The position numbers were made by a program, and so were the translations under genes. The notes beneath the pieces were generated by a model. The model was not told where the DNA came from. It was given only the letters and a program-made list of their open reading frames with translations, and searched no databases. A stretch of DNA of 36,501 nt from positions 1 to 36,501 of the forward strand of contig JADLBE010000106.1 in assembly GCA_020847915.1 (NCBI GenBank), read 5' to 3'. Below, in pieces: positions 15,930 through 24,805 of the stretch (its first letter is position 1; every line of letters starts with the position of its first letter). The DNA is from Saprospiraceae bacterium (GTDB lineage: Bacteria > Bacteroidota > Bacteroidia > Chitinophagales > Saprospiraceae).

Positions 15930-17429
15930 ATGCTGTTCGATCTTCCGAAGGACGAGCCTTCAATCATCAAAATCATCGGCGTGGGCGGTGGCGGCAGCAA
16001 TGCCGTAACGCACATGTACAAACAGGGCATCGTGGGCGTGGATTACGCCATTTGCAACACCGATGCCCAGGCCATGCAACTTTCACCGGTACCCAACCGC
16101 ATTTCCCTCGGCCAAAGCCTTACCGAAGGGCGCGGCGCAGGCAGCAAGCCCTCCGTGGGCAAACAAGCCTGTATGGAAAGCCTCGACGACATCAAACGTT
16201 TCCTGGAAACGGGTACCAAAATGGCCTTCATCACAGCAGGCATGGGCGGCGGCACCGGTACCGGCGCAGCACCCATCATCGCCAAAACAGCCCAGGAACT
16301 GGGCATTCTTACCGTCGGCATCGTAACGCTGCCCTTCACCTTTGAAGGCCGCACCCGTGTGAGCAACGGCATGGAAGGCCTTGAGGAACTGCGCAAAAAC
16401 GTGGATTGCCTCGTGGTCATCAGCAACGACAAACTGCGCCAGATCCACGGCAACCTGTCCATCTCGGCTGCCTTCAGCCAGGCCGACAACATCCTCTGTA
16501 CCGCCGCCAAAGGCATCGCCGAAATCATCACGGTGCCGGGCTACGTAAACGTGGATTTCGAAGACGTCAACACCGTTATGCGGGATTCGGGTGTGGCCAT
16601 CATGGGCACTTCCGCTGTGGAAGGCGAAAGCCGTGCACGCCGCGCCGTCGACGAAGCGCTCAACTCACCGTTGCTGGAGGAAAACAACATCCGCGGCGCC
16701 AAAAACATCCTGGTGAACATCACTTCGGGTGTACGCGAGGCTACGATGGATGAAATTTTCGAAATCACCGAATTCATCCAGGAAGAAGCCGGCAACGAAA
16801 CCAACCTCATCTGGGGCAACTGTTTCGACGAACGTCTGGGCGAAAAAATCGCCGTGACCATCATCGCCACCGGTTTTGAAGCCCACGAACGCCGCAACGG
16901 CGCCATCGGCATCCGCGCAGCCGCCAATCCGAACGAAAGGCAGGTGATCCACCTGGATGAAGATGTAAAAAAGTCCCAGCCTTCTCTTTATACAATAACT
17001 TCTGAAGAAGAATACCGCCCGGTAGAAGAGAAGGCCGCCAACAGCATCGAGTTTGAGCTCGACAACATCCGGGAAACGGTTGAACAACTGCGCCGTACAA
17101 AACATACGTTGCCTGAGGATCCCTTCATGCGCAACAATGCGGCCAATGCTGAGGAACTTACGCCGGAAGAACGCCGCCGCCGCTTCGAAGAAGCCCAGCG
17201 CCGCCGGGAAGAAGCCCGCAACCGTCCGATCAATGTGGTAAAACTTAACTCACCACAAACCATTATTGACCTCGAAAGCCAACCAGCGTACCTGCGTAAA
17301 AACATCAACCTCGACGACGTTCCCGAAGCCAGCGAGCCTGGCATGTCGGCATGGACCGTATCCATTGAAGACGATCAGACAGAAATCCGCTTCGGCGGCA
17401 ACAGTTTTTTGCACGACAACGTAGATTAA
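15930..17429 (+). CDS. ftsZ: Cell division GTPase FtsZ
   Basis: Tubulin-like GTPase that forms the Z-ring. The 499-residue protein has IKIIGVGGGGSNAVTHM at the N-terminus, the tubulin signature AGMGGGTGTGAAPIIA (about residues 105-120), TLPFTFEGRTR and the T7-region NVDFEDVNTVM. After about residue 330 comes a long charged linker with an ERRRRFEEAQRRREEARN stretch (coiled-coil-like). LESQPAYLRKN resembles the conserved C-terminal peptide that binds FtsA, but 42 residues follow it, ending FGGNSFLHDNVD. I recall that ending from other Bacteroidota FtsZ proteins, so it is probably not an error. This is the last gene of the cluster; a terminator lies at 17508-17545. Confidence 0.97.
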   Translation: MLFDLPKDEPSIIKIIGVGGGGSNAVTHMYKQGIVGVDYAICNTDAQAMQLSPVPNRISLGQSLTEGRGAGSKPSVGKQACMESLDDIKRFLETGTKMAFITAGMGGGTGTGAAPIIAKTAQELGILTVGIVTLPFTFEGRTRVSNGMEGLEELRKNVDCLVVISNDKLRQIHGNLSISAAFSQADNILCTAAKGIAEIITVPGYVNVDFEDVNTVMRDSGVAIMGTSAVEGESRARRAVDEALNSPLLEENNIRGAKNILVNITSGVREATMDEIFEITEFIQEEAGNETNLIWGNCFDERLGEKIAVTIIATGFEAHERRNGAIGIRAAANPNERQVIHLDEDVKKSQPSLYTITSEEEYRPVEEKAANSIEFELDNIRETVEQLRRTKHTLPEDPFMRNNAANAEELTPEERRRRFEEAQRRREEARNRPINVVKLNSPQTIIDLESQPAYLRKNINLDDVPEASEPGMSAWTVSIEDDQTEIRFGGNSFLHDNVD

Positions 17430-17507
17430 TTTTTCCGGCTTTCGGGCACAACGGTGGCCGGAACACAAACTAATTCGGTATTCTGTTACTACTTACACCA
17501 AGTAGCA

Positions 17508-17545
17508 GCGGCTCGGCGCGTGGGAACGCCGGGCCGCTTTTTTTT
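17508..17545 (+). terminator. Intrinsic terminator of the dcw cluster
   Basis: The 11-nt arm GCGGCTCGGCG (17508-17518) pairs with CGCCGGGCCGC (17527-17537) with one G-U pair, an 8-nt loop, and then eight T residues (17538-17545). A smaller hairpin (CTACTT/AAGTAG, about 17489-17506) lies just before it. This is a textbook rho-independent terminator 79 nt after the ftsZ stop. Confidence 0.92.
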
Positions 17546-17547
17546 GT

Positions 17548-17714
17548 GGAGCGTGAGCTTTAGCTCGCCGTTTGCGCGAAGCGCACAAACATTGGCTTAT
17601 GATCAATTAGGCTTATACACAAGAGAGCTTTAGCTCGCCGTTTGCGCGAAGCGCCTAAACCGTATTTTTACAAACATCGAAACAACCCCTTGGCGGGCTG
17701 AAGCCCGCGCTCCA
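17548..17714. repeat. Composite element of TTTA/TGAA-loop hairpins with a 30-bp direct repeat
   Basis: 17555-17584 is repeated exactly at 17625-17654 (30 bp, 70 bp apart). Each copy contains the hairpin GAGC-TTTA-GCTC followed by GCGC-GAA-GCGC. The right end has CGGGC-TGAA-GCCCG (17694-17707) and then GCGCTCC, which mirrors GGAGCGTG at the left end. The whole 167-bp unit is thus a loose inverted repeat lying between the terminator and the convergent gene on the - strand. Confidence 0.8.
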
Positions 17715-17716
17715 TG

Positions 17717-19942
17717 TCATTTTCTCAACACCGTTGTTCCTTTTCCAACTTCCACTTCTTCCCAATTTCGCATCATGAGAAGGTGTTTCCCGTCTTTTTT
17801 GGTGTGAAAAACCAACAAACCATTGCCGGTGTACACCACATGACCGGACTCGGAAGTGTACATGTGCGCACCTGCGCGCCTTAACAATTCGCGCCAAACA
17901 GGGGCACTGATCACAGGCACGGAAAGAAACCAATCGCCTCCGGTTCCTTTGGGATCAGGTTTGTAGGCCAGGGCCGAAAGTCCGTCCTGGTCGAACCAGG
18001 CCAGCGACTGGGCAACCGGGTCGTCAACGGCGAAAAGGGGTGAAGTATATCCCCAAAGTCGCGCAACGGCCGTGTCTCCAAGATGCTCGTCGTAATGCAT
18101 CCTGGATGAGTGCCATTCGGTGAGTGGACGCAGTTTAAAGCCACATGCCTGTTCGGTTAAAACGATGTCTGCCGTGTCGCCGTTGCAATAGCCCGGCGCA
18201 TAAACCCAAAACAGATGCCTGCCTTTGCCGGCGGCATGCGAACGGATGTACCGCAGTTCCACGGTATCCAACAAAAAAGTATTGGCAAAAATGACGGCCT
18301 GGTAAGGCGTCATGTCCACCAGCATCAGGTCGTCGAGGTAAACCGCGTCGTATGCGGCTCCGGTGTATTGCAATGCTAATATGGTGTGGTCAACGGCTTG
18401 CAGCGACACGGAATCGACGTTTTTAAAGGTGCTGCGTGTATGGTAGTACACTTCGGTGTCGAACACCACAAGGACGTCGGCGGTGCTTTGGAAAGGTTGC
18501 TGTAACAGGCTGTCGTACAACTGTTTGGCTTCCCGAATGGCGGCGTGACTGAGTGGGTCGTCCCAATAACCCGTTTTGCCGTGTTGACCCGACCATTGGT
18601 GATCTTTGCGCAAATCCAAACCCGCACCACCGAAATCGTAAAGCCACATGCCTATGCCTTGCGTGAGGGCGAAACCGAGGTTGCGGCGCAGCATGGCGGC
18701 GTTGTCAGACTGGGTGACGGCGTTGTTTCTGCGGTTGTCCCAGTTGCCGCCCAGGTACTCAAAATTGCGTTTGGGCTGCTGGTCCATTTCGTCGAACCAA
18801 AGTTTGCCGTGCAGACGTACGGAGTGCAACAAAGCCCTCGACCGGTAAGGTTCACCCATTTCCAAACCTGCCTGGGGTTCGTAGGCTTGCGGACCGGCGA
18901 GGAAATCGATCCACGGAGAACCCAGCAGTTGCATGGGTTCGAGGTGGCCGCCGGCTGCCTGCCGGTTGAACACGGAGAAAAAGTACCCGTAAAATGCGCC
19001 CACCGCTACCGGACGGTTCCAGTTTTTTTTCACTTGTTTGGCAAAAAATTCGATGACGACGGGCACCATTTCGTGTTGGCAACGGTAGTAATCGATCACC
19101 CGCTGGTCGGCCGAAGGCAAACGAAAGTTGCCTGCTCCGGTTTGCGCACGGGCTGCACTGTCGGGCACCGTAGCGTTGTAGTAGGTAACCAGCGGATCGT
19201 TCCAGGCTTTTTTAAGTTCCTGAACCTCAGGGTATTGATTCCTCAACCACGATTGAAAATGCCGCGTCATGGCAGGTCCGGAATCGGCTTCCCATTTTAA
19301 AAATCCCCACTGGTGCCATTCGCCGTACACGCCGCCGGCCACCTGGATGCCCACCACTTGCCTGCCGGATTTGTTTTTACTCAGGTTTTTGCAAAATGCG
19401 GCCACCTGCACTCCGGCTTCGTTTTGCCAAAGCACCGAGGCAAGGCTTACACGTATAGGTGCGCGCGGATCAGCCTCCATACGGCGAAAAAAACTGCCGG
19501 TGAGGTCTGGATGGGGAACTGTTTTCCCATAAGCCACGGTTTCTTCAGGGTGTTTTTTCAACCACCATTCGGGCGCGTCCACGTGCAGACGTAGGAAAAC
19601 CATGGCTTCGGGGGCAACTTCGAGTAGACCGTTGATTTGCCGTTCGGCGAGGGTGAGGTCGAGATCGCCGGAGGGTAACCACAGGTCTGACAGCGCCAGG
19701 TCGAGTTGGAAAAGCCGGATGCCGTCGGCATAAAACTGTCGGATGTTGTGTTGGTTGATTTCCTCCCAGCTCCAGCGGCCGCCGGGCGCGTCGCTCAGGG
19801 CATACATGAGTGGTGTTTGAGGTTTGCCGTTGACGAACAGGGTGGGCCGGTCGAGGTGGTTTTTGACTTCGGAGTTCCAGGTGCGCTGGGCATTCGAAGT
19901 CTGGGTTAGTACAACAAGGCAAAGGAGCAGGAGGTGTCGCAT
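17717..19942 (-). CDS. Secreted clan GH-A glycoside hydrolase (beta-galactosidase-like)
   Basis: The 741-residue protein has a Sec signal peptide (MRHLLLLCLVVLTQTSNAQ) and no T9SS C-terminal domain, so it is probably periplasmic. Residues about 40-450 look like a TIM barrel of clan GH-A. The likely acid/base is Glu208 in GGVYGEWHQWG at the end of a strand, and the likely nucleophile is Glu385 in LWFDEMDQ; both placements are inference from strand position. A later part (DVLVVFDTEVYY ... PYQAVIFANTFLL ... GRHLFWVYAPG) resembles the Rossmann-like beta-galactosidase trimerisation domain of GH42. I call it GH42-like; another GH-A family is possible. Substrate unknown. It converges with the dcw cluster and is divergent from the beta-helix gene. 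Confidence 0.75.
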   Translation of the reverse strand: MRHLLLLCLVVLTQTSNAQRTWNSEVKNHLDRPTLFVNGKPQTPLMYALSDAPGGRWSWEEINQHNIRQFYADGIRLFQLDLALSDLWLPSGDLDLTLAERQINGLLEVAPEAMVFLRLHVDAPEWWLKKHPEETVAYGKTVPHPDLTGSFFRRMEADPRAPIRVSLASVLWQNEAGVQVAAFCKNLSKNKSGRQVVGIQVAGGVYGEWHQWGFLKWEADSGPAMTRHFQSWLRNQYPEVQELKKAWNDPLVTYYNATVPDSAARAQTGAGNFRLPSADQRVIDYYRCQHEMVPVVIEFFAKQVKKNWNRPVAVGAFYGYFFSVFNRQAAGGHLEPMQLLGSPWIDFLAGPQAYEPQAGLEMGEPYRSRALLHSVRLHGKLWFDEMDQQPKRNFEYLGGNWDNRRNNAVTQSDNAAMLRRNLGFALTQGIGMWLYDFGGAGLDLRKDHQWSGQHGKTGYWDDPLSHAAIREAKQLYDSLLQQPFQSTADVLVVFDTEVYYHTRSTFKNVDSVSLQAVDHTILALQYTGAAYDAVYLDDLMLVDMTPYQAVIFANTFLLDTVELRYIRSHAAGKGRHLFWVYAPGYCNGDTADIVLTEQACGFKLRPLTEWHSSRMHYDEHLGDTAVARLWGYTSPLFAVDDPVAQSLAWFDQDGLSALAYKPDPKGTGGDWFLSVPVISAPVWRELLRRAGAHMYTSESGHVVYTGNGLLVFHTKKDGKHLLMMRNWEEVEVGKGTTVLRK

Positions 19943-20055
19943 GGTACTAAGGTACGGGATACGGTGATTTTTGGGTGTTTCATTGACAAAACGGTTAAAG
20001 TTTCAATCGAATTGCATACATTAGCTGCATCTCTTTACCCGCTTCAGATGACCTC

Positions 20056-22857
20056 ATGAAAAATACCTTAATCCTGTTTTTACTCCTGGCTTCGTTTCCC
20101 TTGTTTTCCCAAACGCGTATTTACGTTTCAGCAAACGCCGGTGGGGCCAATACGGGTGTTTCCTGGGCAGATGCTTACACCAACCTGCAAACGGCCCTTC
20201 AACTTGCCCAGGCAGGCGATTCGGTGTGGGTGGCAGAAGGCACTTACTTTCCCACCGATTCCACCGACCGTGCCATTGCCTTTGAACCGAAAAGCGGCGT
20301 TAGGCTTTACGGTGGTTTTGCAGGCACCGAAATGGATCTGTCCGAGCGCGATTGGGTTGCACATCCGACGGTTTTGAGTGGTGATATTGGGGTGAATGGT
20401 GACAGTACCGACAACGCTTACACCATCATGTATTTGGAAAACCCTGACACTGGTACGGTCGTGGACGGTTTTGTTTTTCGTTACGGAAATGCCGATAACC
20501 TGGACAATACGATTCCGTCTCTTGGGCCCCAGAAATGTGGAGGCGCTATGTACATTATGGGGCAGGATGGATGGGCGTACCCTGATGTTCAAAATTGTAT
20601 TTTTGAGTACAACTATGCTCACAACAACGGTGGTGCAGTTTATGTAAACGGTTTGGGATTAGGATCTGTAGCGCCAAGGTTTTTGAATTGTACGTTTCGA
20701 GACAACAAAGCACGATTGGACGGTGGTGGTATTTACCGGTATGGCAGCAGTTGGATTGAACGTTTTCCCGATTTTGGAGATTGTATTTTTGTAGGGAATC
20801 ATGCTCAACGTCGTGGCGGCGGCATGTATGTATTGGATCGGGAAAGAACAGATACCATCAACTGGTTGAATTGTTTGTTTGAAAAAAACTCAGCCAACTT
20901 ACAAGGCGGGGCAAAGTACATAAATTTAGGACGATTTGAGGGCAGTTTGGTTACGATCCATGATTGTGTTTATGATGCTAATCATGCGCGTGAAAGTCCC
21001 ATGTTGCATTTAGAATCAAACAATTTTCAGAATACCAAATTAATAGATATATATGAATGTGAAGCATATGATAATTATTCAGATCTTTATGCTTTAATGC
21101 ATGTAACTACTAATTCAACAAGTGAATCCAATATAAAATTATCAAATTCACATTTTTATGATAATAAGGCAGGACGATTGATTTACATTGAATCTTCGGC
21201 GACAGGAGCAATAACTACAATTTCAGACTGTACTTTGGATTGTGATACCTTTTTTGGAATTGTGCTCAATATTTTTGGCAATAATCCTTACATATACCGT
21301 AATATTATTTCTGGTATTGGTTTTTTAATAACAATTCATGATTGGAGTATTGATACTTTAGGTGCTCAATTTATTAAAAATCATGTAACTGGGAGTAGTG
21401 TAAGCAATGTATTTCATGTGCGAAATGCTTTTAAATGTATTTCAAATTTTATAAATTGCGGAAATGCAAATTTGTTTTATGTCGAGGACCCTTCTGAAAT
21501 CTATTTTTATGGAAACACAGTAGTTTGTGGTCAACTTTTTGAATCGATTACTACTTCAGATGTTATCAGCATTGATTTAAAAAATGATATTTTTATACGG
21601 GAGACTAGCGCTTCCAATTATTTATTGAATTATGCAACTGCTCTAAATTATGATTTACAATCAATCGAAAACTGTTATTTAGATGTAGACTATTGTACAA
21701 TTCCAACATTATCTTGCGGTTCGGGTATACAAACTGTCATTGACCCCCTCTTCGTCGATCCCTCCAATGGAGACTTCCGCCTGCAACCCTGCTCTCCCCT
21801 GCGCGATGCGGGTTCCAACAATGCCGTTCCTGCAGACTTGCTTACCGATCTCGACGGCCGGCCACGCATTCTTGGTGGTACGGTGGATATGGGCGCTTAC
21901 GAAATACCCGACTTCGCACCGGCTGCCGATCCCATTGCCACAGGCACCTGTTTCGGTACATCCAACGGCGCTGTAACTTTTGAAACGGAAGGCGGCTGCG
22001 AACCGTTTGTCTACCTCTGGCAACCCGGCGGCGGCACTTCGACGTCAGGACTTGCAGCCGGGGACTACACGTTCACCGTAACCGACGCTGACGGCCGCAG
22101 TTTTTCCGATACCGTCACGGTGCCTGAACTTCCCGGTCCCGAGATTCGAGCCGACAGCATTCCCATTTCTTGTTTCGGCGAAGCCGATGCCTCCCTGGCC
22201 GTTGCGCCTTTTACCGGCGTAGAGCCGTTTACTTTTTTGTGGACGGGCGGCATCACCGATTCCATTCTGACGCCTGTTGGTGCGGGCATGTGGACCGTCA
22301 CTGCCACCGATGCCCTGGGTTGTTCCGTCACGTACACGTACCACATCAGCGCACCCGACAGCCTGCAGTTCGCCGCCACGGTGCAAAATGCTACAGGTCC
22401 TGCGGAAGCCGACGGAAGCATTGCTATCTCCGGGATAATGGGAGGTACGGGACCGTACAGTTACCTGTGGTCGCCCGGTGGTGGCACAGGTAATACGCTC
22501 AGCAACGTGGCGCCTGGGTTGTACTCGGTTATCGTGACCGATGTGCGAGGATGCCAGTCCGAATGGACTTACGAGGTTTCTTTTACCATTGGAACTGCAA
22601 ATCCGGGACGTGGCGTGACTTTCAGTTTATACCCCAATCCGACAACAGATGGCGTGTGGATCGACCTAACGGCTGCTTCCGGCGAGGCTTATTTCTTTGA
22701 AATGTACGATGCCCAGGGCCGTCGTGTGGTACAGCGTGGTGCCATGCCGGGCGTGCAACGCATTCCCCTGGACCAGCTGAAGGCAGGTTCGTATGTTGCC
22801 GTGGTAAAAAACGAACATGGTTTGCTTTTAGCCACTGAAAATTTGGTGGTGCGTTGA
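20056..22857 (+). CDS. T9SS-secreted beta-helix protein with SprB repeats
   Basis: The 933-residue surface or secreted protein has a signal peptide (MKNTLILFLLLASFPLFSQ), then a right-handed parallel beta-helix (about 20-600) starting YVSANAGGANTGVSWADAYT with NLQTALQLAQAGDSVWVAEGTY. This layout is typical of pectin-lyase-like (PbH1) surface proteins. Three SprB-like repeats follow (about 627-690, 690-770, 772-845; 'CFG..NGA..F...GG..P..Y.W' and 'AGDYTFTVTD'). A T9SS type A sorting domain closes it (from about 855: FSLYPNPTTDGVWIDL ... LKAGSYVAVVKNEHG). SprB-like units occur in gliding adhesins. The stretch coding for about residues 330-555 is AT-rich, unlike both ends. Ligand unknown. Confidence 0.85.
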   Translation: MKNTLILFLLLASFPLFSQTRIYVSANAGGANTGVSWADAYTNLQTALQLAQAGDSVWVAEGTYFPTDSTDRAIAFEPKSGVRLYGGFAGTEMDLSERDWVAHPTVLSGDIGVNGDSTDNAYTIMYLENPDTGTVVDGFVFRYGNADNLDNTIPSLGPQKCGGAMYIMGQDGWAYPDVQNCIFEYNYAHNNGGAVYVNGLGLGSVAPRFLNCTFRDNKARLDGGGIYRYGSSWIERFPDFGDCIFVGNHAQRRGGGMYVLDRERTDTINWLNCLFEKNSANLQGGAKYINLGRFEGSLVTIHDCVYDANHARESPMLHLESNNFQNTKLIDIYECEAYDNYSDLYALMHVTTNSTSESNIKLSNSHFYDNKAGRLIYIESSATGAITTISDCTLDCDTFFGIVLNIFGNNPYIYRNIISGIGFLITIHDWSIDTLGAQFIKNHVTGSSVSNVFHVRNAFKCISNFINCGNANLFYVEDPSEIYFYGNTVVCGQLFESITTSDVISIDLKNDIFIRETSASNYLLNYATALNYDLQSIENCYLDVDYCTIPTLSCGSGIQTVIDPLFVDPSNGDFRLQPCSPLRDAGSNNAVPADLLTDLDGRPRILGGTVDMGAYEIPDFAPAADPIATGTCFGTSNGAVTFETEGGCEPFVYLWQPGGGTSTSGLAAGDYTFTVTDADGRSFSDTVTVPELPGPEIRADSIPISCFGEADASLAVAPFTGVEPFTFLWTGGITDSILTPVGAGMWTVTATDALGCSVTYTYHISAPDSLQFAATVQNATGPAEADGSIAISGIMGGTGPYSYLWSPGGGTGNTLSNVAPGLYSVIVTDVRGCQSEWTYEVSFTIGTANPGRGVTFSLYPNPTTDGVWIDLTAASGEAYFFEMYDAQGRRVVQRGAMPGVQRIPLDQLKAGSYVAVVKNEHGLLLATENLVVR

Positions 22858-22886
22858 TGCCCTGTCACCATTTTAATTATTAAAAA

Positions 22887-24215
22887 ATGATCCTGAATAC
22901 CCGTCGTTGTTTCCTGTTGTGTGTTATTTTCTCTTTTGTATGCTTCTTGCGTGCGCAAACGGGCACAGTGCACATGGTTTTGGGTGAAAAAGCCCCCCTT
23001 GCAAACGTGGGGATTGAGCTGCGGCACCCCGGGAAAGACGCCTGTAAGGCAACACACAAAAATCCCGACACGGTGTACAGCGGCGGCGATGGCATATACC
23101 GTTTCTCCGCTTGTCCGGAAAACCGGCCTTTCATCCTGCGTACTTTGCCCCCAGCTGTGTCCGATTGGGCAATGGGAATTGACGTTTACGACATGTTGTG
23201 CATACAACGCCACATCCATTCCATCACGCCATTGGAAAATCCTTACGCCATCCTGGCCGCCGATGTGAATGACAATCAATCGGTTACAACGACCGATGTG
23301 GCCGAACTGAACAAAATTCTCCTTGGAAATGATGATGCTGTTTCGCGCAATACACCTTGGCAGGTTTTTCCCCAAAAATACGTCTTTAAGGACAAGTTCG
23401 GGTTGTCCGATAGGATTCCCGACACCCTTATGACGCCCGGCGACGCCGACTTTGTGTCCATCAAAAAAGGCGACGTGGACGGCTCGGCCCACCGCTCTTT
23501 TGCGACGGTCGAAAAACGTTCGGTAACAACGTTTTCATGGTACACGCCGGCCGTAAAGGCAGGCGAGGTGGTTACATTTCCAGTAATCTACTCAGGTTAT
23601 CAGCCGATCGAAGCCTACCAATGCGGTTTGCGGTTTGATACCCGTTTGCTGATGTGGGTGGGCGTGTCGCAGGGCGATCTTGAAGGCATGAGTGAAACGT
23701 TTTTTGGACTCAAACGTTTGCTCCAGGGCGAAATCCGTACCACCTGGCTAACCGACCTCACCGAAACGGAGCCTGGCCTGAAACCGGACACAAAGTTGTT
23801 TTTTCTTTCATTTAAAGTCCTGCAAGACATCCCGGAAAACGCCTTGCTGCTTTGGTTCGACGACAACATCATCCGCAACGTAGCTTTTGACGCTTCAAAC
23901 AACGAACAGCGCATCTCGTATACGCCTGCAATGGTGCCTGCGCCAATCACTTCCACTTTGGTAAGGGCAAATTGTACCCTGGATAATGATATGGGCGATG
24001 TACGTTTTCAGATTGATTCGCAGGAAGCCTTGTCCGTCCGCATCGCTTTGTTTTCGGCCTTCGGCCAAATGTTGTGGATGCAAACGGCGCCGCTCGAAAA
24101 AGGCTCGCAAAACATCGTGTCCCCGGTTTTGGCCGACAAGCCTTCCGGCATTTATCTGTGGAAAGTGTGGTATCCAGGTCTGGTGATGCAGGAGGGCAGG
24201 TTGGTGAAAATTTAA
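22887..24215 (+). CDS. T9SS-secreted protein with dockerin-like and cohesin-like domains
   Basis: The 442-residue protein has a signal peptide ending near FLRAQ (about residue 24). It then has a short CnaB-like beta region (about 25-90), a dockerin type I-like module (GIDVYDMLCIQRHI ... AADVNDNQSVTTTDVAELNKILLG, about 92-150, with a canonical Ca-loop D-x-N-x-x-x-x-x-x-T-x-D in the second half), KKGDVDGSA, a cohesin-like beta domain (VKAGEVVTFPVIYSG to FFLSFKVLQDI), and a T9SS type A-like C-terminus (about 365-442: LSVRIALFSAFGQMLW ... KPSGIYLWKVW). It follows the beta-helix gene by 29 nt and is probably in the same operon. Partner proteins are unknown. Confidence 0.8.
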   Translation: MILNTRRCFLLCVIFSFVCFLRAQTGTVHMVLGEKAPLANVGIELRHPGKDACKATHKNPDTVYSGGDGIYRFSACPENRPFILRTLPPAVSDWAMGIDVYDMLCIQRHIHSITPLENPYAILAADVNDNQSVTTTDVAELNKILLGNDDAVSRNTPWQVFPQKYVFKDKFGLSDRIPDTLMTPGDADFVSIKKGDVDGSAHRSFATVEKRSVTTFSWYTPAVKAGEVVTFPVIYSGYQPIEAYQCGLRFDTRLLMWVGVSQGDLEGMSETFFGLKRLLQGEIRTTWLTDLTETEPGLKPDTKLFFLSFKVLQDIPENALLLWFDDNIIRNVAFDASNNEQRISYTPAMVPAPITSTLVRANCTLDNDMGDVRFQIDSQEALSVRIALFSAFGQMLWMQTAPLEKGSQNIVSPVLADKPSGIYLWKVWYPGLVMQEGRLVKI

Positions 24216-24263
24216 ATGCTTTGCGTCAGGGAACGTTTGGTGGCGTGCACCTGTTTTTCGCAA

Positions 24264-24271
24264 TAAATTTG
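24264..24271 (+). promoter_or_regulatory. Candidate -7 box upstream of the DinB-like gene
   Basis: TAAATTTG matches the Bacteroidota -7 consensus TAnnTTTG exactly. The nearest TTTG (24236-24239) is 24 nt upstream, longer than the optimal 19, so the promoter may be weak. Transcription would start near 24277, about 43 nt before the ATG at 24320. Confidence 0.45.
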
Positions 24272-24319
24272 TGCACCCATTGACCAGTAATACGATTTAA
24301 AAACATTGCTGCCCTATTT

Positions 24320-24784
24320 ATGGAAAACGCCACCCAACTCGCCAACCGTTTCCGGGAAGTTATTCTGAACGGCAAATGGATCGCCAATACCAATTTTAAG
24401 GATCAACTTTCCGGCGTAACGCTGGAACAGGCAATCCATAAAACCGGCTCTCTTAATACCATTGCTGCCCTGACTTTCCACATCAATTATTACATCGCCG
24501 GCATCCTGAACGTGTTTGAAGGCGGTGACCTTGAAATCCGGGATACATACAGTTTCGACATGCCTCCCCTGAATTCGGATGCAGGTTGGGAAGATATGAA
24601 GGAAACGTTGTTTGCGAATGCAGAAAAGTTCGCACAACATGTTGCACGCTTAACGGACGAACAACTCGATGCCATTTTTGTCAAGGAAGCTTACGGTACC
24701 TTCCGCCGCAACATCGAAGCCATGATTGAACACAGCTATTACCATTTGGGGCAGATTTCACTGCTTCGAAAGCTGATTTCCTAA
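24320..24784 (+). CDS. DinB-like four-helix-bundle protein
   Basis: The 154-residue, all-helical soluble protein has no signal peptide. His residues in LTFHINYYIAG (about residue 53) and EHSYYHLGQISLLRKL near the C-terminus (two His) occupy the positions of the three metal-binding His of the DinB/YfiT superfamily (DUF1572/DinB_2 type). Members include metal-dependent thiol transferases, but most have no known substrate. The start ATG at 24320 is preceded by an AT-rich leader. It stands alone between surface-protein genes; the context gives no function. Confidence 0.8.
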   Translation: MENATQLANRFREVILNGKWIANTNFKDQLSGVTLEQAIHKTGSLNTIAALTFHINYYIAGILNVFEGGDLEIRDTYSFDMPPLNSDAGWEDMKETLFANAEKFAQHVARLTDEQLDAIFVKEAYGTFRRNIEAMIEHSYYHLGQISLLRKLIS

Positions 24785-24805
24785 CATGCAACTTGCTTTT
24801 ACCGT

